Virus record (IMG/VR): IMGVR_UViG_3300028361_000125
Location: 1-23,720 of that record
DNA length: 23,720 nucleotides
Strand: one strand, 5' to 3'
DNA from: a virus
The position numbers were made by a program, and so were the translations under genes. The notes beneath the pieces are model-generated. The model made no database searches, had not been told where the DNA came from, and was given only the letters and a program-made list of their open reading frames with translations. Of this stretch, positions 17,455-23,536 are shown piece by piece. Within the stretch, counting starts at the first letter, position 1. Every line of letters begins with the position of its first letter.

Positions 17455-19454
17455 TGTTGTTGTTCACTTTCTGCTTTAGCTTGCATTGCTCGTACTACGT
17501 CATCTGGTGGTACACCGTTAGCTTCCATGTCTAGGGCTTCGGCTGCTGTTTCGGCTGATACGCCATACTCTTGCATTACTGCCTCCATGTTTGCTTGTAG
17601 TTCTTCTGGTGATTGCTCTTGCTGTTGGGCGGGCTGTCCTTGTAGTTTCTGACCTTTAATCTCCATATCCATTTGGTGTTTCTGGTCATTTTGCTGTAGT
17701 TTCTGTTCCATTAGAGGGTCGCCACCTTGAGCGTTAGGGTCTTGGCTTGGGCCTTGACCTTGTTCTTGCATAGCCTGTTGCTGTGCCATCTCTTCGGGGT
17801 CTACTTCTTCTAGTATCTTGTCGTTATCGGTAGTTAGGTTGATGATAGAGCTAAATAACTCCCCCATGTTTAGGCGGTAACCTGATTGTGCTAGTACCTG
17901 TTCAATGGTTGGGTCAATGCTACGTAGTTCTACAATCTTTAGTAGTGCCTCTAGTCGCTTATCTTCATCCTTAGACTTGTCATCTTCTGCGTCTAGTTCA
18001 AATGTGAATGTAGATCGTGCGTTATCCCATATGATTTCTAGTTCATTAGTTGGCTCGCCCTCTGCGTCTACTGGGAACTCTAGCCCTGCTTTAGCTAGTC
18101 GTTCACGCTCTTCATCAGATAGCTTGAGTAAGTCTGTACCTTGCATGTTAGCGAAGGTGATGTTGATTAGGTTCTTAGCTACTGCTTCGTATGTAACGTA
18201 TAGGTTATCTTTGAAGTCCTCATCATCAATAGATAGCTGGTTCTGTTGGAAGTCTACGCCAGCTGGAGTCTTGGAGTAGTTAGGGTCGCCGCTACCTGAT
18301 GATGATATAGATGTATCGCCTACAGGTATGAGCTGGTTAAGTGATGTCTTGTACATAGATACAGTAGATGCTAGTTGGTTGTATACACCGTTAGCCATCT
18401 CTACAGGTTCTACTTGTGCGCCGCCTAGGTACCAGTTCTGATCTTGTGCATAGATAAGTGAGTCTTCGTCTACTTCGTCCTCTGGTCCCATAATCTTTTT
18501 CGGCGGGCGGATACCAATCTGCGTAGCAAGGATATGCAATCGTCGTAGTTCATCTAGTACGTTTTGTGTACCACCTGCGAGTCGCACAATACCTATACCG
18601 TAAGGGTTGTTGAAGTCTTGGTAGCAGTATAGATACTTAACTGGTATGTCACCTGTTGGGTCTGGGTTTTCCCATTCACGTACTGTTGAGTCAGTAGCTT
18701 TGTGATACATGTAAAACGGTGCTTTGATACCACGCTGGAATACTATACAGAACTGTATGCCACCTTTAGTAACTGCCTTGTCTTGCTTGTCTTCGTGTTC
18801 TTCGTTAGCGTCTCGGTCTTCACCCTCTGTCTTAGAGTCGTAGATTTCTTGTAGTTCTTTAACGCTCCACTTGTTATAGCCGTCTGTTGGATTCTCTTTA
18901 GTTTCCTTCTTGGCTTGTTCGATAAGGTCTTTAACCTGTTTACGAGTGTAGAATACATCCCAGAAGATAAGGTCTGAGTCTTGGTCTGATACCTTACCAG
19001 CTTCTAGGCGTACATCTTGTGCGTAAGGAATAATAATATCACCACCTGTGTAGTCTCCATTGTCCACTAGTAGAGAGATGATAGGTTGACCACCATATAT
19101 AGCGGCTTTACGGACTGCATCCTTCCATTTGCGGGACCATGGTGCTTGTGAGTTAGCGTTAGGGATAATCTTGCTTTCCCAGTAGATGTTGGCTAGTTCC
19201 GTGATCCATGCTTCGTCTCGGTCTTGTGATTTGGCGCGACCTTTAAGCTCTGAGTTGACGATACGCTTAGGTAGTTTAAATAGTGCTGCAGCTAGTGAGC
19301 CGTCATTAACTTCTGGTAGGGTCTCGTCTAGGTCTTCTATTAGGCCGTTGTCTGCTAAGCGTTCGTACTCGCCATAGTTCTTGCGCCATTGATAGGCTTC
19401 ATCTTTAGCTCGTGTATATTGTTCTTTTAAGTCGTCTTGGTCGAAGAATGCCAT
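17451..19454 (-). CDS. Portal protein
   Basis: 667 residues, ATG at 19454. Portal hallmarks include PWSRKWKDAVRKAAIYGGQP (about 105-124), QDVRLEAGKVSDQDSDLIFW (about 146-165), and NNPYGIGIVRLAGGTQNVLD near residues 282-301, followed by ELRRLHILATQIGIRPPKKI. The last 130 residues are rich in Gln and helical (the C-terminal barrel or crown region). Length matches podovirus-type portals. It forms the dodecameric ring through which the terminase packages DNA. The best ribosome-binding site (CAGGAG) is unusually far upstream, about 14 bases, so translation may be modest. A promoter-like sequence lies 60-90 bases upstream. Confidence 0.85.
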   Translation of the reverse strand: MAFFDQDDLKEQYTRAKDEAYQWRKNYGEYERLADNGLIEDLDETLPEVNDGSLAAALFKLPKRIVNSELKGRAKSQDRDEAWITELANIYWESKIIPNANSQAPWSRKWKDAVRKAAIYGGQPIISLLVDNGDYTGGDIIIPYAQDVRLEAGKVSDQDSDLIFWDVFYTRKQVKDLIEQAKKETKENPTDGYNKWSVKELQEIYDSKTEGEDRDANEEHEDKQDKAVTKGGIQFCIVFQRGIKAPFYMYHKATDSTVREWENPDPTGDIPVKYLYCYQDFNNPYGIGIVRLAGGTQNVLDELRRLHILATQIGIRPPKKIMGPEDEVDEDSLIYAQDQNWYLGGAQVEPVEMANGVYNQLASTVSMYKTSLNQLIPVGDTSISSSGSGDPNYSKTPAGVDFQQNQLSIDDEDFKDNLYVTYEAVAKNLINITFANMQGTDLLKLSDEERERLAKAGLEFPVDAEGEPTNELEIIWDNARSTFTFELDAEDDKSKDEDKRLEALLKIVELRSIDPTIEQVLAQSGYRLNMGELFSSIINLTTDNDKILEEVDPEEMAQQQAMQEQGQGPSQDPNAQGGDPLMEQKLQQNDQKHQMDMEIKGQKLQGQPAQQQEQSPEELQANMEAVMQEYGVSAETAAEALDMEANGVPPDDVVRAMQAKAESEQQQ

Positions 19455-19512
19455 AGGTGTTGTCGTTGCTCCTGGTTAGCGCCTCGACAAAACGGTTGGC
19501 TGTTATACTTGT

Positions 19513-19541
19513 ATATTACTACAGATCGTGCTTATTGTTAA
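19513..19541 (-). promoter_or_regulatory. Promoter-like sequence before portal
   Basis: Read on the minus strand, TTAACA (19541-19536) is followed by exactly 17 bases and TAATAT (19518-19513). The -35 part matches the sigma-70 consensus at 5 of 6 positions and the -10 at 4 of 6. It overlaps the stop codon of the upstream 91-residue gene and would supply extra transcription to portal and capsid genes. Confidence 0.5.
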
Positions 19542-19813
19542 GTATTATTATCTAGGCACTTGCTGCTGTGGTATCTTTTATTGTCAGTAGCCCTTGTGTA
19601 GTAACCGCCACCAAAAGGGTAGGTGATAATAGACTTCTTACACCCGTCACACTTTACCTCTGCAAAGCTCTTTAGCTGATTGGCATTAAACTTATACTCA
19701 TTCTTCGCCTTAGCAAATGCTTTATCGTCTAGGTCTTTGACCATCTTCTCTATAGCTTTAACGCTAGTTGGTTCTTTTATATCTAACCAGTTCTTTATTA
19801 GTTGCTTTACCAT
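19538..19813 (-). CDS. Small zinc-ribbon-like protein (91 residues)
   Basis: ATG at 19813 follows a strong AAGGAGG site. The N-terminal 50 residues are helical and basic. The C-terminal half carries CDGCKKSIITYPFGGGYYTR then YHSSKC, that is CxxC with a later HxxxC, a plausible Cys3His zinc site. It lies between terminase and portal genes, where small packaging accessory proteins are common. DNA or protein binding is inferred. No named family is recognised. Confidence 0.65.
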   Translation of the reverse strand: MVKQLIKNWLDIKEPTSVKAIEKMVKDLDDKAFAKAKNEYKFNANQLKSFAEVKCDGCKKSIITYPFGGGYYTRATDNKRYHSSKCLDNNT

Positions 19814-19823
19814 GGTGTCCTCC

Positions 19824-20102
19824 TTAGAACTTTCGCTTAATAGTCACATACTTCTTTGTTAGCTTATAGCCACCTTTATCAGACTTGACTATGGTAATTG
19901 TGAGTTTGGGCGAGGTCTTACCTGTTATATGCTTGAGCATTTCCTCTACATCATGTACTAATGTCACATCTGTACTAATGGTAGTCTTCTCTGTTTCTTC
20001 TAGTAGGTGGGCTAGTTCTTCGTAGTAAGACTTAGTAGTTATCTTAGTAGAGCCATCTGGTTGCTTGTCGTATGTGGTGCGTTTCTCGTGCTTAGGGTTC
20101 AT
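19824..20102 (-). CDS. Small basic protein of unknown function (92 residues)
   Basis: ATG at 20102 overlaps the TGA of the upstream gene (ATGA), with GGGGAG upstream. The product is charged, with a Lys/Thr-rich N-terminus, a helical middle (SYYEELAHLLEETEKT) and a basic beta-rich end (SPKLTITIVKSDKGGYKLTK). No motif is recognised. It is one of three small genes between the terminase and portal genes. Confidence 0.6.
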   Translation of the reverse strand: MNPKHEKRTTYDKQPDGSTKITTKSYYEELAHLLEETEKTTISTDVTLVHDVEEMLKHITGKTSPKLTITIVKSDKGGYKLTKKYVTIKRKF

Positions 20103-20470
20103 GAGTTCTCCCCTAGGTATTTAATTGGGTCGTCTGCTATTACCATTTGTTGTAGGTGGTATTGCCATGCTGGGTTTGATTTGTAGTCTACATCTCCATC
20201 TACGCCAGCGCCGTATTCAGTGTGAACAACAAACAGCGCCATATCTGTCTTAATTGGTAGTACTGCAAGTGACTTGTCTATGTGCAACTCTTCACCCCAT
20301 AGAGCCTTAGCAAAGTCATGGTCGAATAGTAGTGAGCTAGGCCCACTGTATTGTAATCCGTACAGTAAGTACCTTTTAGTCATTTCTGGCAGTACAGTTT
20401 CTAGGTCTACGTCCCACCCACCATCTATAGCCTTAGTGATTGCTTGTTCTAGTATTTCTTTAGGTAACAT
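20099..20470 (-). CDS. Conserved phage protein downstream of terminase (123 residues)
   Basis: The chosen start is ATG at 20470 (MLPKEILEQAITKAIDGGWD), because AAAGGAG lies 8 bases before it. The frame is open to 20551, but that extension lies entirely inside the terminase end. The start overlaps the terminase coding sequence by 11 bases, implying coupling. The pattern ITKAIDGGWD followed by SLLFDHDFAKALWGEE resembles a small protein often seen in phage genomes that describes a single short alpha/beta domain; its function is unknown to me. Confidence 0.65.
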   Translation of the reverse strand: MLPKEILEQAITKAIDGGWDVDLETVLPEMTKRYLLYGLQYSGPSSLLFDHDFAKALWGEELHIDKSLAVLPIKTDMALFVVHTEYGAGVDGDVDYKSNPAWQYHLQQMVIADDPIKYLGENS

Positions 20471-21632
20471 GGAATGAACTCCTTTTCTGTGTTTGGCGTT
20501 TGTGTTCTTTCTTCTTTGGGCGGAGGGCATCAAATCCATAGCGTAGTGCATCCATAAAGTGATTCCATAGGTCTACTGGTACGTTGAGTACTCTCTCGTC
20601 CTTATCCTTGAGCCATAGGTAGTTACGATACTCTTTAAGTCCATTGATAGAACGCTTGGTGATAGATATTTGTTGGTCTCTTACATACTGTATACCCTGA
20701 TTAACTGAGTCCTTGCCCTTGACTACACCTATGACGTTGACACCATATAGCCTTAACTCGTCTATACTTTTAGGTTCGGCGGAGTCTGCTATCACTAGTG
20801 CCTTGTCTACGTTATTCAGTATGTCTGCTATCTGTTTGTTAGTCAGCCCCTTCTGATAAGTAACCTCATCTATAATATAGCCACCATTGTATTCATATAT
20901 AGCTACTATAGCTGTTGGGTCGTTAGTATAACCGAAGTCTAGCCCATATCGTACTAGTCTAGCTTCATGAGGTATTGAGTCTATTACTTGCCAGCCTGTG
21001 AAGACACGCTCTTCTGCCTCACCTAGTAGACCCTCACCGTATACTCTCCACCATTGCTTGTTGATCTTGCGACGTTCTATCTCTCCTACAATAGACTCTG
21101 ATAGTGCTTCGTTGTCCTTGTAGGTGAGTACTATGAATTCTACGTCATCTCTGTGGCCTATGTATTCCTCATACATGAAGAACTCTGCTACTGGGTTCCA
21201 GTCAGCGAAACAGAACTCCTTAGTACGTATAAGCATCTGTTCAAATGATTCCTTGTGTATGTTGTTGCACTCATTGACGAATAGTCTATCTCTCCTGGGT
21301 CCACGTACCTTGCCTGGTTGGTCAGCACTAAAGAACTCTATCTTGCTGCCTGTCTCGAATGTATAAGTAAAGTCTGTCTTAGACCATGCGTCGTCTTTGA
21401 AGTATCCTTGCTCCTGCATAATACTGATGAAGTCTCTCATAGCTCCTTTACGTAGGTGAGGGAATGATTCAGATACTACTGATGTGAGGGTTGGTGACTT
21501 GTCTGATTGGGCGCGGGCTATTAGATATATAAGTATAGATATAGTCTTGCTGGCTGACGTACCACCTGCTACTGCACGTATACGTTTAGACATTCCTTTG
21601 ATCTTCTTGGTGGCGGTAGTCTGGCTATACAT
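20460..21632 (-). CDS. terL: Terminase large subunit
   Basis: 390 residues. The ATPase domain has a Walker A motif GGTSASKT (23-30) and a Walker B RLFVNEC with Glu121. The RNase H-like nuclease domain has its three acidic residues at Asp232 (RYGLDFGYTNDP), Asp283 (VIADSAEP) and Asp361 (HFMDALRYG). All expected catalytic groups are present, so the packaging motor and DNA-cutting activity should be intact. ATG at 21632 overlaps the small-subunit gene by 8 bases and has no strong ribosome-binding site, so translation is probably coupled. Length is at the short end for the family. Confidence 0.93.
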   Translation of the reverse strand: MYSQTTATKKIKGMSKRIRAVAGGTSASKTISILIYLIARAQSDKSPTLTSVVSESFPHLRKGAMRDFISIMQEQGYFKDDAWSKTDFTYTFETGSKIEFFSADQPGKVRGPRRDRLFVNECNNIHKESFEQMLIRTKEFCFADWNPVAEFFMYEEYIGHRDDVEFIVLTYKDNEALSESIVGEIERRKINKQWWRVYGEGLLGEAEERVFTGWQVIDSIPHEARLVRYGLDFGYTNDPTAIVAIYEYNGGYIIDEVTYQKGLTNKQIADILNNVDKALVIADSAEPKSIDELRLYGVNVIGVVKGKDSVNQGIQYVRDQQISITKRSINGLKEYRNYLWLKDKDERVLNVPVDLWNHFMDALRYGFDALRPKKKEHKRQTQKRSSFHVT

Positions 21633-22062
21633 CTATTTGGTCTACATCCATTATAGGCTTAGGGAGGATATGTGTAGTCTCTGTCTCGTTCTTATCCTTC
21701 CATCCGAAGTTGTTCTTTAGGTTGAATATAGCCCCTGCTTGGTTGCGTGATTCCATCAGTCTAACCTCTACATCTTCGTGTACTCGGTTCCTTGCCATCT
21801 TAACTGTGCCGAAAAACTCCTCTTTCTTTGAGTAGTTTAATAGTGTATCTCGGTCTATTCCTAATCTGTTAGCTAGCCCACTCATCGTGTATGGGGCGGG
21901 ATGGGTGATTGCTACTACGCCTCCCTCTTTATCATGTATTTCTTTTATTCTATTATTACAGAACTCAAAGTACTCTTCTATCTTGTCTTCTAGTTCTTCT
22001 GCTGACTTGAACAATAGTGGTCTGCCGTTTGGTCTTATGACTATCTCTTTCTTCTTAGGCAT
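21625..22062 (-). CDS. terS: Terminase small subunit
   Basis: 145 residues, ATG at 22062 with AAGGA upstream, overlapping the preceding gene by 8 bases. The N-terminus GRPLLFKSAEELEDKIEEYF is followed by a helix-turn-helix-like segment YTMSGLANRLGIDRDTLLNY (about 58-77) and EEFFGTVKMARNRVHEDVEV. The end AIFNLKNNFGWKDKNETE is typical of terminase small subunits that recognise packaging-site DNA and stimulate the large subunit. Immediate coupling to the large-subunit gene supports the call. Confidence 0.87.
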   Translation of the reverse strand: MPKKKEIVIRPNGRPLLFKSAEELEDKIEEYFEFCNNRIKEIHDKEGGVVAITHPAPYTMSGLANRLGIDRDTLLNYSKKEEFFGTVKMARNRVHEDVEVRLMESRNQAGAIFNLKNNFGWKDKNETETTHILPKPIMDVDQIDV

Positions 22063-22300
22063 TGGGCAAGTCCTTACATAAGTAGTTAGTTATGTGGTAG
22101 CCTGCTGCTTCTAGTAGTCCTTCTTCTGACTCAGCTGTTACTGTAAATGACTTATCCCAGTTGTATAGTCCTATGCTATCGTCCTTCTTGCCTTGTGATT
22201 CGTCTATGAAGCGTATCTCTATTGCTTCTCGTGGGTAGATGGCGTGTAGTGTTATTGCTTGTTGGGGTTTGGCGGGCTTAGGAGGGGTGTCAGGTTCCAT
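22055..22300 (-). CDS. First gene of the late operon, unknown (81 residues)
   Basis: ATG at 22300 has AAGGA about 13 bases upstream. The N-terminus is Pro/Lys rich (MEPDTPPKPAKPQQAI), followed by a beta-rich middle and a helical end (EEGLLEAAGYHITNYLCKDL). It is the first gene after the leftward promoter and overlaps the terminase small subunit by 8 bases. I do not recognise it. Its place suggests a packaging accessory or a regulator. Confidence 0.6.
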   Translation of the reverse strand: MEPDTPPKPAKPQQAITLHAIYPREAIEIRFIDESQGKKDDSIGLYNWDKSFTVTAESEEGLLEAAGYHITNYLCKDLPNA

Positions 22301-22329
22301 ATAGGGGCTGTCCTTGATTAGTTAGCTAT

Positions 22330-22358
22330 AGTCTATCATGCTTGTGATTGTGTAGCAA
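22330..22358 (-). promoter_or_regulatory. Leftward promoter of the late operon
   Basis: On the minus strand TTGCTA (22358-22353) and TAGACT (22335-22330) are 17 bases apart, with TG one base before the -10, an extended -10 arrangement. Its -35 lies inside one of the CAAGC repeat arms, so a protein binding the arms could block or help it. The first gene starts about 30 bases downstream. Confidence 0.5.
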
Positions 22359-22437
22359 GCTATCGGCTTGTGTAGCAAGCTGTGGATAAGCTACTAATTA
22401 TGTATGCACAAGGTATTGCTTATGTTGATAGCTTGTG
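22340..22437. repeat. Alternating GCTTG / CAAGC arms (operator or iteron-like)
   Basis: GCTTGTG occurs at 22340-22346, 22366-22372 and 22431-22437. AGCAAGCT occurs at 22354-22361 and 22374-22381, inside a 14-base direct repeat TTGTGTAGCAAGCT with a 20-base period. Successive arms are about 10 bases apart, one helical turn. The cluster sits between the two divergent promoters. Regulator binding or replication initiation is inferred. Confidence 0.6.
22381..22389 (-). promoter_or_regulatory. Perfect DnaA-box match
   Basis: TGTGGATAA on the plus strand is the reverse complement of TTATCCACA, the strongest bacterial DnaA box. It directly follows the second direct repeat and precedes an AT-rich stretch. 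One perfect 9-mer could occur by chance in a window this size, so the context carries the argument. Confidence 0.4.
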
Positions 22438-22444
22438 CTAGAAT
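22416..22444 (+). promoter_or_regulatory. Rightward early promoter
   Basis: TTGCTT (22416-22421) and TAGAAT (22439-22444) are 17 bases apart, with TGC immediately before the -10 (extended -10). The layout mirrors the leftward promoter. Transcription would start near 22451, at the foot of the first leader hairpin. Confidence 0.5.
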
Positions 22445-22450
22445 GTTGTT

Positions 22451-22659
22451 AGTGAATAAGGCAACTTACTCACAGTACCTTGAGAGCTTATCGATTACAT
22501 AAGGGAACAGCACTAACCGAGCAATAAGCCGACTTGTACTTACTACCTTATGTGACTGGTGGGATTGGTGTTCTATCTCCTATACAAGAGCGTAAGTTGG
22601 GCGGCAATGCGAGAGCTGCTCAACATATAACGTACTGTGTAGGCGTTAGAACATCAATT
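22451..22659 (+). ncRNA. Structured leader RNA with three consecutive hairpins
   Basis: No plausible gene is present. Hairpin 1 (22452-22473): GTGAATAAG pairs with CTTACTCAC at 8 of 9 positions around a GCAA loop (GNRA type). Hairpin 2: TTACATAAGG (22495-22504) pairs with CCTTATGTGA (22546-22555). Hairpin 3: 22563-22575 pairs with 22647-22659 (13 pairs), 22579-22585 with 22637-22643 (7 pairs), and GTTGGGCGGC (22596-22605) with GCTGCTCAAC (22615-22624; 10 pairs including two G-U) around a 9-base loop. The leader begins about 7 bases after the -10 box. No U-tract terminator follows, so it is probably the 5' part of the early transcript. Confidence 0.6.
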
Positions 22660-22745
22660 GGGCGGTCAGCACCACTAGTGTGAACTGTACGAGTGTAAAC
22701 CTCAAATCGCCCCCAAATAAAATGAAAGTAATGAAAGGAATTATT

Positions 22746-22817
22746 ATGAACGATATATTGAATACAGTGTTTTGGTCTATTACTATTGGAGCATTTGTTC
22801 TGATGGTGATTGGTTAG
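22746..22817 (+). CDS. 23-residue single-pass membrane peptide
   Basis: ATG at 22746 has AAAGGA at good spacing. The product is MNDILNTVFWSITIGAFVLM plus VIG: a short polar start, then about 16 hydrophobic residues forming one membrane helix. An in-frame ATG at 22722 would add eight residues but has no ribosome-binding site. It is the first gene after the structured leader. Phages often encode such tiny membrane peptides early; a holin is not indicated from sequence alone. Confidence 0.55.
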   Translation: MNDILNTVFWSITIGAFVLMVIG

Positions 22818-22826
22818 GCGGGCGGT

Positions 22827-23102
22827 ATGACCAACACCCCCAACCCCCAAGCTAATACGGTAGATGAGATAGTGGAAGAACTGTTTGATATGGGCATTTT
22901 AACTGGAATTGGTAAAACAAATATTGATGTTAGTGGAGCAAAGCGGTTAGCCACCCAAGCCATCCAAGCCCTAATTACAGAAGCAAAAGCAGAGGTTTGG
23001 CAAGAAGTAGATGAATTAGCTCTAGGCTATAAGTCTTACAGAATGTCTGATGTTGCTCAAGACCGCCTAACCCAATTAAAGAAAGATTTAAGTAATGAGT
23101 AA
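22827..23102 (+). CDS. 91-residue protein with TPNPQAN tag
   Basis: ATG at 22827 begins MTNTPNPQANTVDEIVEELF. The region before it (GGCGGGCGGT) contains no usual ribosome-binding site. After the tag, the protein is helical and Ala/Glu rich (TQAIQALITEAKAEVWQEVD), with no membrane segment or metal site. It overlaps the next gene by 8 bases. Function is unknown. Its first codons are shared with two later genes. Confidence 0.7.
   Translation: MTNTPNPQANTVDEIVEELFDMGILTGIGKTNIDVSGAKRLATQAIQALITEAKAEVWQEVDELALGYKSYRMSDVAQDRLTQLKKDLSNE
22836..22857 (+). repeat. N-terminal tag element, copy 1
   Basis: A 22-base element beginning ACCCCCAAMCCCCAAGCTAA and ending TA, in frame and encoding TPNPQAN plus the first base of the next codon. 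It differs from copies 2 and 3 at one base (C for A at the ambiguous position). Confidence 0.85.
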
Positions 23103-23175
23103 TATATGTAAGAGGTGCAACCAAGCCGAAGCTGAAATTAACTATTGCCAAGAGTGTTGGCTAGAAATGTGGTAG
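23095..23175 (+). CDS. 26-residue double-CxxC zinc-ribbon peptide
   Basis: ATG at 23095 overlaps the upstream gene end by 8 bases. The product MSNICKRCNQAEAEINYCQE continues CWLEMW: CKRC and CQEC are ten residues apart, the spacing of a minimal four-Cys zinc ribbon. Nothing else is present, so it is a stand-alone zinc knuckle that may bind nucleic acid or protein. Reading frame, start overlap and intact metal ligands argue that it is a real gene. Confidence 0.65.
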   Translation: MSNICKRCNQAEAEINYCQECWLEMW

Positions 23176-23177
23176 CT

Positions 23178-23315
23178 ATGAGTAAATGGATATACAAACA
23201 AATATGGAACTTTAGTGAATGGTCTAGTATCGGGCTAGGCAAGTACGCACCCTACGTATTTGGCAAAATGCTAGGGAGTAAAGGCTCAGAAGTTGATGAT
23301 ACTGGTAAGCGATAA
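23178..23315 (+). CDS. Small phage protein (45 residues)
   Basis: ATG at 23178 starts two bases after the upstream stop. The product MSKWIYKQIWNFSEWSSIGL continues GKYAPYVFGKMLGSKGSEVD and DTGKR. The pattern of aromatic residues followed by GLGKYAPYVFGKMLGSK resembles small proteins I have seen in early regions of other phages, but I know no function. It is amphipathic rather than clearly transmembrane. Its stop overlaps the next start by one base (TAATG). Confidence 0.55.
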   Translation: MSKWIYKQIWNFSEWSSIGLGKYAPYVFGKMLGSKGSEVDDTGKR

Positions 23316-23536
23316 TGACCCCCAAACCCCAAGCTAATACACTAATGGAATTAAAAATGAACCTATGGAGCTTAGCAGATACGGCAGAAGTAGAGGAGTT
23401 AGTAACTAAATGTGAGGGCAAGCATATCCAGCAGGTAGTCTATTCAACCTATCACAAAGGCATGACACAAATATGTTTTGGTTGCATGGCGGTGAATACC
23501 AGCATACCAATCGCCCCACTAAAGGAGAACAAGTAG
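23315..23536 (+). CDS. 73-residue protein with TPKPQAN tag
   Basis: The start ATG at 23315 shares its A with the previous stop (TAATG), and no ribosome-binding site is evident, so re-initiation is likely. The product begins MTPKPQANTLMELKMNLWSL. After the tag it is helical, then carries Cys residues in VTKCEGKHIQQV and QICFGCMAVN, including a CxxC. A weak metal site is possible. Function is unknown. It ends with AAAGGAG, which serves the next gene. Confidence 0.65.
   Translation: MTPKPQANTLMELKMNLWSLADTAEVEELVTKCEGKHIQQVVYSTYHKGMTQICFGCMAVNTSIPIAPLKENK
23318..23339 (+). repeat. N-terminal tag element, copy 2
   Basis: The same 22-base element as at 22836, with A at the ambiguous position (encoding Lys), identical to copy 3. 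It begins at codon 2 of the 73-residue gene. Confidence 0.85.

Noticed and set aside
20471-20551. Longer N-terminus of the 123-residue gene
   Set aside because: The extension lies inside the terminase C-terminal codons and has no ribosome-binding site, while ATG at 20470 has AAAGGAG.
22340-22437. CRISPR array
   Set aside because: The repeats are 14 bases or less with 6-base gaps and alternating orientation, which does not fit CRISPR repeat-spacer spacing.
22563-22659. tRNA or tmRNA in the divergent region
   Set aside because: No T-loop (TTCGA-type) sequence, no 7-base acceptor stem with CCA and no cloverleaf; the structure is one long helix.
22620-22850. 76-residue minus-strand ORF in the divergent region
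   Set aside because: It crosses the start of the rightward tagged gene and the membrane-peptide gene, has low-information composition and lacks a ribosome-binding site.
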